Below are positions 48,894 to 57,538 of a stretch of 64,000 bases of DNA, one piece after another. The notes under the pieces were generated by a model. That model worked only from the letters and a program-made list of their open reading frames with translations. It ran no database searches and was not told the DNA's origin. Origin of the DNA: Copromyces sp. CBS 386.78 (Eukaryota > Ascomycota > Sordariomycetes > Sordariales > Sordariaceae); assembly GCA_030685235.1 (NCBI GenBank), contig MU839153.1, forward strand, positions 62,001 through 126,000. The letters run 5' to 3'. Numbering within the stretch: position 1 is the first letter of the stretch; every line of letters begins with the position of its first letter. Made by a program: the position numbers and the translations under genes.

Positions 48894-49361
48894 TAAAATA
48901 GAGTAAAACTATACTAATAAAGGAACGGGGCTATATTATATAAATTTATATAGCGAGGAGCAGATTTAGAATTAATAATCTTATTAATAGAATTAGATAG
49001 AATTATTAAATTATAATTATAAAACTACTAAAAGGAAAGATAGAAAGTAAAGTAGAGCTTTACTTTTATACTTTTTTTAAAATAGCGAGGTACGGATTTG
49101 TAAATCGGTATTAAAGAAGATAGAAGGCACTTTACGAATATAATTAAAAATTTTAAAGGGGAGTATTATAAAGATTTTAAGAATATTAGTATTCAATTCG
49201 TTGTTCTCTACTTACTTGCTTATTTATAGTTCTAAAAGGGCATACTATCCTTCTTATACTTTTCCATCTTCAACTCTATTCAACCTTAGAGTAGATCCGC
49301 TCTTTAGTATTTCAGCTCTATAAGTATCTTAATATCTATTCTAACAAAACGCCCCAACTCA
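48894..49361 (-). repeat. 5' LTR of the Gypsy element
   Basis: 468 bp. The outer 170 bp or so (from about 49190) retains CpA (GCATACTATCC, TTCCATCTTCAACTC), whereas the matching inner portion of the 3' LTR is converted to TpA. Confidence 0.9.
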
Positions 49362-49365
49362 GTAG

Positions 49366-50432
49366 GCTAAGACTTTGGCTACAAAATGGAAAGAGGTGCT
49401 TAATATCCCCTTTCTACCTTTCTTCTTTCCTCTTCTTTCTTCCTCCTTTTCATCATCACCACTATCATTTTCATTACCACCATCCTTTTTATTACCACCA
49501 TCCTTTTCATCACCACTATCCTTTTTATTATTACCACCATCCTTTTTATTACTACCATCCTTTTTATTACTACTATCCTTTTTATTATTACTACTACTCT
49601 TATTATCGCTATCCTTCTTATAATATTTACGACGGCCATCCTTCTTATAGGTAGTATTTGCGACGGCCATCCCCTATATTTATAGGGAGTTGAGCTTTTA
49701 ATTGCAGTTCTTACCGCACTACAGCTCGATTTTGAGCAGTCTGGCAGTAAGAACTACTGTTAAGGATTTCGAAAATTCTAGCCTTCTAATTAGCCAGATC
49801 GAAGATTTGGGGTAAGTACAGGTGGTTGTAGGTGGTTGTAGGGCGTGCATGAAAAATAAGGTTTTTTTGACGAACGCAAAAAGGAGCAGTAGAGCAGTAA
49901 TGCGTTATATCGTTACTGCGACCCGAATACTGCAAAAATCTTAACTGGTTAACTTCTTACAGCGGAAACGAATAGGCCTTTAGGCCCTGATCCGTAACCA
50001 CTTGTAGAGAGTTACAGAGAGGAAAGTTACAGGTCTGACAGGGGGGTTTTTATTTTTTCTCGCTCACTAAACCAGATGTGGTACGAGGTGGGCATCGCCA
50101 AGCATCTGTAACGCTGCTCACCCCTGTTGTCGAAGTACCGACTAATGCACCTGTTTACACCTTCCTAATAAGGAAAAGATGTGCAGACTTTCAAACTTTC
50201 GTGGTGTTCAGACCCCAGTATTCTGGGGGATTCTGCCGTCGTTTGGAACTTTCGTAAAAAGTGCATTTTTGTGTTCATGGCCGTTCGGGCTGCGGTACGG
50301 TTACATCGCGATAGAGTGGAAGCACGCTAAGAAGGTCACGAAATTTCTTAACTTTCCTCTCTGTAACTCTCTACAGGTGGTTACGGATCAGGGCCTTACT
50401 GTTACTGGCATACTGGGCGACCGAACGCAACT
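49366..50432. other. Right flank of split TIR element, with 18-bp repeats
   Basis: Holds a decayed tandem repeat of about 18 bp based on ATTACCACCATCCTTTTT (about 49478-49600), an inverted repeat GGCCCTGATCCGTAACCACxTGTAGAGAGTTACAGAGAGGAAAG (first arm about 49983-50026, second about 50353-50396), and the right terminal repeat of the host element. Apparent reading frames here (49359-49670 minus and 50179-50466 plus) follow repeat structure and are not called as genes. Confidence 0.55.
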
Positions 50433-50435
50433 TAA

Positions 50436-50660
50436 AGCCTTCGTTGGTACATGCATTGTTGGCTAGTGCTAAATTGCTCGACAACCCAATGATCTCCGGC
50501 TCTGACTGTCTCGACAGTTAAGAACCGGACTGTGTGGTCGAGCATGATCTCAGGTCTCAGGTTGCGGCAAGCACTCGAGTCCAGTCTGATCAAGCTTCAA
50601 GCCAGGCACCCCAGGCAATTTCTGAGACATTCGGTACCGCAACGGGAGTATAAGGAGCGT
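50436..50660. other. Short spacer between repeat elements
   Basis: Normal-composition sequence without a feature I recognise. Confidence 0.4.
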
Positions 50661-51258
50661 ATCTAGGCTAGATGAGGGCATCTAGCCTAGATCTGAAAAC
50701 TAAACTTAATTAGACATCTAGCCTAAACATATCATCTAGCCTAGACGATATTATCTAGCCTAGACGCTTTGAAGAAGACCTCTAATTAGTCAAATTTGAG
50801 TATAAAAAGGGAAAAGCTAAAGACCCCTATAAGGACCTTCTAAAGGTCCCTATAGGAATCTTTATACCTTACAGCTAGAGGATTCGAAGTAAGCGAAGGA
50901 CTTTGACTTCAAAGTCTGGGCAAATGAAGGTATTCACACTTTCGCACGAAACTTTTCGCGCGAAAAAAACTGTCACCGACTGGAATCGAACTGGCGATCA
51001 CAAAGATGAGAGCGACGACAAGAACCATTAAGCCACTGGCCCAATTGATTGAAAGCGGGCTTCGTTCTTTCCTTTAATATAGGGTGGTGGAGTCTTTGGG
51101 AGGAAATAAACTTTGGGAAAGAAATGAACTTTGGGAAAGAAGGAACCATCACCAAAATAAATCTAACCAATCAGAGGCCCCCATTGGCCGTCTAGACTAG
51201 ATCAATTTGTCTAGGCTAGATGCTCAGTCTAGCCTAGACGAACATTTCTAGCCTAGAT
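50661..51258. mobile_element. Element built from palindromic ATCTAGGCTAGA modules
   Basis: A 598-bp segment starting ATCTAGGCTAGATG and ending TCTAGCCTAGAT. About nine copies of a 10-12 bp palindrome-like module (TCTAGCCTAGA and variants, both orientations) are crowded into its two ends: five at 50661-50765 and four at 51190-51258. The middle holds CTATAAGGACCTTCTAAAGG (a local palindrome region), TTTCGCGCGAAA and a SINE-like tRNA-derived block. No clear target duplication. Not RIP-mutated. Confidence 0.6.
50981..51076 (-). repeat. tRNA-derived SINE-like copy 2
   Basis: On the minus strand TGGCTTAATGG resembles a pol III A box and AGTTCGATTCC a B box, about 35 bp apart, with a run of T (GTTTTTTTCGCG) just downstream, as in a terminator. 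The same block recurs in decayed form at 8917-9030. It does not fold into a normal tRNA cloverleaf by eye (T-stem does not close), so it is called tRNA-derived rather than a tRNA. Confidence 0.5.
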
Positions 51259-51623
51259 GGCCGCCTTATTTTCCCGCTATGGTAGTCGGTACGGGTGTCA
51301 TGAAACCGCAACCAGCAGAAGACAAACCAAGTGGTTGAGGTTCAAGAAGCTTCACACGTCTGTCATCAATTGTTCCTTGTTTGTCACTATTCCTGCTGGT
51401 TGCAAGTGGTTTCAAGCTCCATGGAACGGTGTCTTGAATTTTTCGCGCTTTCCATCCAGTCGTGCATCTCTTCTTGGGCTATCCCATCCTCATGACACTC
51501 ATCAATACCTCCCCGTTTTCCTCCAACAAGCACGGAAACGTTGGCACCAACAACGGCGGCCACCCCTTCCTCAATTACCATTACGACTCCAGTCCCACCG
51601 AAAGCTCCAGCACCACCAACACT

Positions 51624-51866
51624 CTATGATCTATCCGTACCGGAAGACACCGCGGTCGTGGAAGGGGAAGGATTCTGGACGGTGGTTGTCGAGCTACCAG
51701 AGCCGTATCCTCCGCCGCCACCAGTCTGGGTTCCAATTCCAGAACCGCCGCTAGTGCCGGTGGTACCGCCAGTGTTGGAGGTAGAACCTGTGCCGGTGCC
51801 GGATCCGGAGCCGGAGCCCGAGGAGGAAGAGCGGCTGCCGCTGCAGCAGGAGAAGATACTTGACAT
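51624..51866 (-). CDS. Ser/Gly-rich microprotein with N-terminal Cys-Cys (80 aa)
   Basis: 80-residue protein starting MSSIFSCCSGSRSSSSGSG and continuing as Gly/Ser/Thr repeats (GTGTGSTSNTGGTTG, GGGGGYGSGSSTTT), ending SSGTDRS. The CCSxSRSSSSGSG start resembles the C-[CI]-S-T-T-R motif of the two genes to its right. Two adjacent cysteines near the N-terminus could be lipid-modified (inference). No signal peptide or membrane helix. First of three such minus-strand genes spaced about 1 kb apart. No known family. Confidence 0.55.
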   Translation of the reverse strand: MSSIFSCCSGSRSSSSGSGSGSGTGTGSTSNTGGTTGTSGGSGIGTQTGGGGGYGSGSSTTTVQNPSPSTTAVSSGTDRS

Positions 51867-52583
51867 TGTTTAGCGCTTTTGAGTTGCTGTTGTGCTGCTG
51901 TTGTGCTGCTGTTCTGGTTTGACGCTAGGCTAGGTAGATGCCACGGAGTTTTCAAGAGTCAGTGATCACCTCTAGGTAAGGTATGTGGGTCAAGACTTAA
52001 GTGGTCAAACTCCAGGCTTTATGCATTCGAGAACGCCTCTTGAATGATTCACACGTTATTCGTTAAGGTAGGTAATCTATCTGGCTCATTAGGGGAGGTT
52101 AGGTTTACGCCCTTTCAACAGCCAGTGTTTGCACGCCAGATAAGTCGCTTTTTCCAGGCGAGACGTGCTTGTCGGGACTAATGTGCTGTCCCACGGGCAA
52201 AATTAATGCATTCTCATTACCTCCAAAAGGGATGCCAAGACGGAAGCCAACGAACTCACTCAACTCAACTCGAGACCTGGAGTTGAGTCGTAAATCGGCT
52301 CAAGATCGTGGAATTGAGTTGAATCAAGTTGAGTTGCGTTGCGTTGAGTTATCTCTAAAAAACTCTGAACACACGAGTCACAGTCGACGGGAGCTAGATG
52401 CCTGAGAGATATCGTGCAGTGGATTGTGTACATCCTAGACTCAGAGTATCCGCTGCTTGACTTTCAATTTATATCTGCATCTCTACAACCTTACTATTTC
52501 TAAGGTAGGTACCGTTCCTTCATCTCAACTTCATCCCCTCCGGTCCGTACCTCTCCCCCAAAGCATCTTGATACCAAAAGCAC
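51867..52583. other. Intergenic between microprotein genes
   Basis: About 0.7 kb; a GTTGAGTTG-rich patch occurs at 52255-52355. No gene. Confidence 0.45.
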
Positions 52584-52862
52584 TTAGTTCCCACCGGTAC
52601 TGCCACCACTCGCACTACCCTGATACCCGCTCGACCCACCAGTGCTGCTGCCGCCAGAGCTGGAAGCCGAACCGCTGCCGCCGCCGCCCGTGGCGTAACC
52701 GCTGTCGTGGCGGGAAGTGGAGGAGTTGGAGGAGGTAGAGGAAGAAGAACCACCGTGGGTGCCGGAGTTGGTGCCCGAGCCGGAGCTACGGGTGGTGGAG
52801 ATGCAGCCGCCTGTGAGGTTGTAGCCGCCGGTGGAACCGGAACCGGAGTTGTCGGAGCTCAT
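52584..52862 (-). CDS. Ser/Gly-rich microprotein (92 aa)
   Basis: 92 residues, beginning MSSDNSGSGSTGGYNLTGGC, then ISTTRSSGSGTNSGTHGGSS, followed by Ser/Gly repeats with Tyr and Gln near the end (GYQGSASGGSTGGN). Its CISTTRSSGSGTNSG block aligns with CCSTTRGSGSSTNSG of the gene at 53594-53821, a clear paralogue. TATATTACCCGG on the coding strand about 90 bp upstream (52948-52959) may be its core promoter. Hydrophilic and presumably disordered; function unknown. Confidence 0.6.
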   Translation of the reverse strand: MSSDNSGSGSTGGYNLTGGCISTTRSSGSGTNSGTHGGSSSSTSSNSSTSRHDSGYATGGGGSGSASSSGGSSTGGSSGYQGSASGGSTGGN

Positions 52863-53593
52863 ATTATGTGGTCTTTGGGTTTATGGTTGTGGAACTGTCG
52901 ATGAGTGATGATGGGTTGAGAGGTTCTTTGGGGAGGGAGTGGGGCCGGGTAATATAGACTTGAGTGTCGTCAAGTTGCTACTCGAGATGTCCTCCCGATG
53001 TTTGCCTCTGATGTCGAGGCACGAGCCAGTGATGGCGTTTTATCTGGGTGAATTTGTCGGTGATGAGGGCCAAGGGGGGATTCAGGGTTTGATGGTGCTG
53101 GAAAGATTGGGACTGAAGGTTTGCTCCGGTTGGACTCACATCATGAGCAAAAGAAGACACGGCCATACACATTTCAAGGAGTTTGCAACCCTCAAGAAAG
53201 GAGCGACTGATAAATGTGCCATTCAATGCTGTCAGAATTACTGGCTCTTCACGAACCAGACGGGAATGTACGGTCCATTAAAGGAAGGACCAGATGACAG
53301 ACATCATCACGATCAAACCAAGTCCAATTCATACATCACAATGGAACACATAAAAGCAATTCTTGAACTTGCACTGATGCTAACAATGACTGCAACGAGA
53401 ACCCCATCTATTCTTCTCAAACACAACTCAACGCAGATCTCCTCCTTCACGGTTCAGACTAAGGTACGTTCTTCGTGGTTGCATGACCTACCTAGACTTC
53501 AACTGAGTGTTGATCCCACCCAACACAGCGGGTGTCGTCCAGTCTCTCAACCACTACCCGATTTACACAATCAAGTTATACCAATGCAAAGAA
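52863..53593. other. Intergenic between microprotein genes
   Basis: Long plus-strand frame across this interval has no protein-like features or known homology; taken as spacer. Confidence 0.45.
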
Positions 53594-53821
53594 TCATCTA
53601 GCACTAGATCCACTAGTGCTTCCACCCCCAGCGGTACTTCCTCCTCCGGCAGAACCTCCACTAGTTGTCGACCCGCCCACCGTCGTGTTACCGGGAGAGA
53701 CGTTGACGAAGCCTTGAGAGGATCCAGAGCTGTTACCAGAGTTGGTGCTGGAGCCGCTTCCACGAGTGGTTGAGCAGCAGCTGCCGCCGAGGGAGGATGA
53801 TGTGTTGTCCGAGGAGCTCAT
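53594..53821 (-). CDS. Ser/Gly-rich microprotein (75 aa)
   Basis: 75 residues from the ATG at 53821: MSSSDNTSSSLGGSCCSTTR, then GSGSSTNSGNSSGSSQ, FVNVSPGNTTVGG and a Gly/Ser/Thr/Ala tail ending SGSSAR. An in-frame ATG 78 nt upstream would add a basic and Pro-rich stretch, but MSSSDN matches the paralogue's MSSDN, so the shorter start is preferred. Shared features with neighbours: M-S-S-(S)-D-N start, Cys-containing block and STTR-x-SGS-x-TNSG. An ATAACTCGGGC promoter-like sequence lies about 140 bp upstream. Function unknown. Confidence 0.6.
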   Translation of the reverse strand: MSSSDNTSSSLGGSCCSTTRGSGSSTNSGNSSGSSQGFVNVSPGNTTVGGSTTSGGSAGGGSTAGGGSTSGSSAR

Positions 53822-55279
53822 CGTGGTTGTGTCTTTGATGGTTGTGTCTTGAGGATTGGGAAAGTTCCGGCTTAAAAAGGTGTGCCAAAAGGGTGACATG
53901 AGGAAGAGGAGAAAGGTAGGGTGCCAGGCTCTTTGTATGGTAAACGGAAGTCACAGCCCGAGTTATAAGCGTGCGGCGGACAGGTACGTCGTCCTCAACG
54001 CATGTTCCCATGTCAAGTGTTAACCCAATACAGAACAATGCGTCAGTTCCACGAGCTATAAGCTGTATTTCCAGGCCTACCTAGCCTTATCAGTGTTGGA
54101 AGGCTGTGTCTCAAAACCGTCATCCTCCTCTTCGCCCCGGCAATATCAGACTTGAAGTTGACAACGACACCGAAGAGTTTCCACCAAACTGCAAACGGCA
54201 AACGCTGGCTCTTCCTTCTAGAACATCGGTCCAGTGTTCTGTTGCAAAATGTATGAATATTAAGTCCAAAAGCGGTAGTTCTATAACCACAAATATCCCA
54301 ATCAATGGAAACTCTGGTTTATCCATCACACAGACCTCAACTTGGAACAGCCGGTACGTGACACCAACACAACAGAGCGATGCTTGCATCATGCAACCAC
54401 TCTCGAACATGGCGACTAGCCGTTAACGGACTGAAACTTCCGTAGTGCACAGATTGAGTGCACATCGGACATCCCACGTTCTCTATGACCCTCTTCTCGA
54501 GCTATGACGCCATGGCTTTAATTTGACGGTTCCTGAACAGGGGGTAAGCAAACAGACGGGAGGCTTGGTTCAGCCGCTTCAGCTGATATGTAGGTAGACC
54601 ATCACGAACATGAACCGGATTGGGCATCTCGAATTTCCCATGCCGTCAAAGCAAACACACAAACACCGAAGGAACGGCATCCTTCTGGAACCGGTCTGCC
54701 GACTCCATGTGAGAGTGAGACATCCATGGCGATAAGTAAGACAAATCGTTTCCTGGCCCCGATTATGCCGGCACTTTCACTTTGCGTCAGGTCGTCAAAT
54801 CCCCTTCAATGCCATGCAGGAGCCGCCGAACGTGTAACTCGAGCGGCATCTCGAACATGTTGAAGAAAAGCTTGCATGTTTAAACCGACATGATGAAGAT
54901 TAGGTACACCGCATCACCGAGACAAATCAGCCTCTTTTCGGTCTTGGCAATGATAAGTGCGGGTTTCGTGGGAAGCAATTGACCAATCCTTTGAGGTAGT
55001 GGCGGGGATTTGAGCTAGTCGGCCTGCTAGTGCCTGACGACACTCAACGGATCGGCACATTCTTCATCTCCACCAGATCGGTGAGCACCTGGAAATATGA
55101 AGTTTTCAGCTTTGTTTTGTTAGAACCTCCAAGCCTCCACCGCTTCTAGGTATGTTTGCTTCTTTTCTCCGTTGATGGTTGACGACAATGGGCTGCTGAA
55201 AGGGGTTAAAGACTCGAGACTTTGTCCACCAGACTTCCTTCAGTCCGTCGGAGGGTGAGACACTCAACGACACGGAAAC
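53822..55279. other. Intergenic, no gene recognised
   Basis: 1.4 kb from the promoter of the 75-aa microprotein gene to the GH26-like gene. No family-like frame seen. Confidence 0.45.
53953..53970 (-). promoter_or_regulatory. Conserved TATA element upstream of 75-aa microprotein gene
   Basis: On the minus strand GCTTATAACTCGGGCTGTG, about 140 bp before the start at 53821. Shares ATAACTCGGGC with the element at 34028-34049. Confidence 0.45.
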
Positions 55280-56375
55280 ATGTACCTATCATTACTGTTG
55301 CTTTTCAGTGTCCTATGGCAAGAGACACTCGCAAAGACCCCCACAAATCCATTGCTATGGTTCAGGGTGAGTTGTTGCACTTCTCACGGTGAAAGACACG
55401 TACATTACCTGGAACTGACACAACGCAGGAACCATGCTCCCCAAACGACAGCCCCTACCACTCCGGCCTGCGCGGCCGCAACGGCATCTACTGGGGCTGG
55501 AACCCCGATATCGAGCGCGGAGATAACATCTCCATGATCAATCGGGCAACCGGCCACCACGCCAATGCCAGCACCGTCTCCATATTCTCGCAAATCAACT
55601 CTCCCTCCGGCTTTGATGGGCACCAGCTCCTCCGGCACCTCAACGAGATCAAGGGGACCGGTGCCGCCCTCATCGCCTCCGTGATGCCCAACGGCCTCTC
55701 CTTCAATGAAGTCACCCCCGCCATTGCCGCCGACATAGCAAACGTCGTCCGGCAATTCACCGACCAAGGCATCGAAGTGTGGCTGCGCTTCGCGCACGAG
55801 ATGAACTGGTACGTTCGCCCGGGTACGTACCGCGGCAACTCGACCCAGTTCATCAAAGCGTGGCGCACCGTTCACTCGGCCGTCAAAGACATCGAGGGAT
55901 GCATGATGTTCTGGTGCCCAAACAACGCCAAGACCATGGATCTGTACGACGAGTGGTGGCCCGGGCCGGAATATGTCGATATAGTTGGTATGGACATCTA
56001 TGCGAGCAAGACGACGGCCAACTTCCGGAACATCTATGGTGGGTTCTATGAGGCGTATGCGAACAAGTATCGAAAGCACTTTGTCATTCCCGAGACGGCA
56101 ACGAAGCCGGATACTGCCGAGTTGAAGCAGAGCTGGTTGAAGGCTTTGGCGAGCGATGATTTGAGTGCGTATCCGTGCTTGAAGAGCATCAGTTGGTTTG
56201 AACTGCGGAAGAGCGTNNNNNNNNNNNNNNNNNNNNNNNNNNNNNNNNNNNNNNNNNNNNNNNNNNNNNNNNNNNNNNNNNNNNNNNNNNNNNNNNNNNN
56301 NNNNNNNNNNNNNATCGGGTGGTCATGGGGCAGGGAAACGATGTGATGAAGAAGTCGATGGGGAACTTCCGATGA
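55280..56375 (+). CDS. GH26-like secreted glycoside hydrolase, interrupted by sequence gap
   Basis: Secreted hydrolase resembling family 26 (mannanase-type) enzymes. Exon 1 is 55280-55366 and encodes the signal peptide MYLSLLLLFSVLWQETLAKT; the intron 55367-55428 (GTGAGT...CAG) is phase 0; exon 2 starts 55429 with EPCSPNDSPYHSGLRGRNGI. Core features are YWGWNPDIERGDNIS, IASVMPNGLSF, and EVWLRFAHEMNWYVRPGTY, where the Glu in HEMN is the likely acid/base. Then come MMFWCPNNAKTMDLYDEWWP, YVDIVGMDIYAS and HFVIPETAT, whose Glu is the likely nucleophile. 97 N occupy 56217-56313, so the end is uncertain. One frame after the gap reads RVVMGQGNDVMKKSMGNFR and stops at 56373-56375, which looks like the natural C-terminus but requires that the true gap length differ from 97 by a non-multiple of three. 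Substrate is inferred only. Confidence 0.75.
56217..56313. other. Assembly gap (97 N)
   Basis: Run of 97 undetermined bases inside the GH26-like gene; its true length is unknown. Confidence 0.99.
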
Positions 56376-57538
56376 TAAATGGAGGTAATGGGAGCGGAGA
56401 ATAGAGCGGTGGAAATAATGATCACGACGCAGGTCGGTTGACTGATTCGTCGTGAGTGGTGCGAGGAGTGTTTAAAGAACGGAAAGCAAGTAGGTATGCA
56501 TACGCCTGATGTTCACCGTTCAATTGAGCCCCCATATCATCAAAGCCTTCATACCCCTTCGCCTCCGTTTCCTCAGCCGCGGCTTCCTGGCCTTTTACCG
56601 GCATACATCCCACCATCTCGGCGATCTACCACTACCTCTACGGTGCCAAGTGCTACGCCCTCAGGTACAACAGTATCCTATGGGTAGATGCCCTGAATCC
56701 GTTTCATTATTTTTGATGCTGGGCAGGAGGTTTGGACAGTAATGGCGGCACGAGTTCGGATATTGCTCGTACAGACCGTACGACCACCTACCTATTGTCT
56801 TTGATTGATGACCAAAGAACGCTTGACAAATAGATCATGGTATCCATGGCAGATGGAGGAAAGGGAATAGAACACGACCATACAGGATGGATCAAAAAAC
56901 CACATTGAAGTCTACAAGCAAGATCGATGGCGTTTCTTCCGGGGTCTTTCTCAACCTGTGTTTCCCCCTTCACCTATGTTCCATCCCCCAAATGCGCTGG
57001 CATCTCGTCTGAAACAACCTGTACCACCGACTCCCACGTTCCACGCAACGGTTGACGTGACCGGGGTAACCCGAGTACCACCTTAACCTCGATAACATTC
57101 GCCCCTTCGAGAAGGACGTCAAACACCTGTCCAACCTCTACCCGCCTGTCCCAGGGTGACCGCTGTTCTGTGCACCATTCAAAATGGCGTGTTCATCATC
57201 TTTAACCTCTTACAGGCTCCTATATAGAAACCGATATCCCATTTGGCAACATTGAAAACCCCGTCAAGTCGTGACCAGGGGCACCCTGTCATATCATGCT
57301 CATCGGCAAGTACCTTAATTAGATTGGTCTTGGAAAGTCCAATCCCGGTATGTCAGCGTCCTAACATACCTATACCCTTGAAACATCCATATCAGCTCTA
57401 ACCGTACCGTTCAATGCAGAGAGAACTCCAGTTCCAGTTCGGCAAACAAACAAGGCAGGCACCCAAAACCTACCTACCTTAGAACAACGCCAACAAACCA
57501 GCCCCATCAACCCCAACCCAACCACCACCACCACCCAA
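56376..57538. other. Intergenic, no gene recognised
   Basis: Between the GH26-like gene and the small membrane protein gene. Reading frames are short and unlike known proteins. Confidence 0.45.

Larger units (their letters stand above)
36286..49361 (-). mobile_element. Ty3/Gypsy LTR retrotransposon, RIP-degraded, 13.1 kb
   Basis: Two LTRs of equal length (468 bp: 36286-36753 and 48894-49361) bound 12.1 kb of AT-rich sequence. On the minus strand each LTR begins TG and ends CA (TA where RIP-mutated). A 4-bp duplication GTAG flanks the element (36282-36285 and 49362-49365). The reverse transcriptase reads on the minus strand, so the 49-kb LTR is the 5' LTR. Fungal Gypsy elements are usually 5.5-8 kb; this one is much longer and has some 4-5 kb between recognisable pol and the 3' LTR. 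Confidence 0.85.
35864..50432. mobile_element. Candidate host TIR element split by the Gypsy insertion
   Basis: The left end AGTTGCGTTCGGTCGCCCAG at 35864 and the reverse complement of the right end ending at 50432 match for about 27 bp (through TATGC and AGTA). Both abut TAA (35861-35863 and 50433-50435), a possible 3-bp duplication. Removing the 13.1-kb retrotransposon leaves about 1.5 kb. Left and right residual flanks also share diverged direct-repeat sequence (about 36030-36230 against 49765-49980, for example CCTTCTAATTAG), so the structure could be one element with internal repeats or two related elements. Confidence 0.5.

Noticed and set aside
49359..49670. Lys/Asp/Asn-rich 103-codon frame
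   Set aside because: Explained by the decayed 18-bp tandem repeat, and it runs into the LTR terminus.
50179..50466. 95-codon plus-strand frame ending near the right terminal repeat
   Set aside because: It crosses an inverted repeat and the terminal repeat of a mobile element; composition is not protein-like.
50975..51050. Functional tRNA gene on the minus strand
   Set aside because: A and B boxes are present, but the T-stem and acceptor stem do not pair by eye; treated as tRNA-derived.
50661..51258. CRISPR-like array because of regularly recurring short repeats
   Set aside because: Fungal nuclear DNA; modules are palindromic, 10-12 bp, unevenly spaced and in both orientations.
52939..53601. 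220-codon plus-strand frame between microprotein genes
   Set aside because: No domain, signal peptide or compositional support, and it overlaps the 75-aa microprotein gene on the opposite strand.
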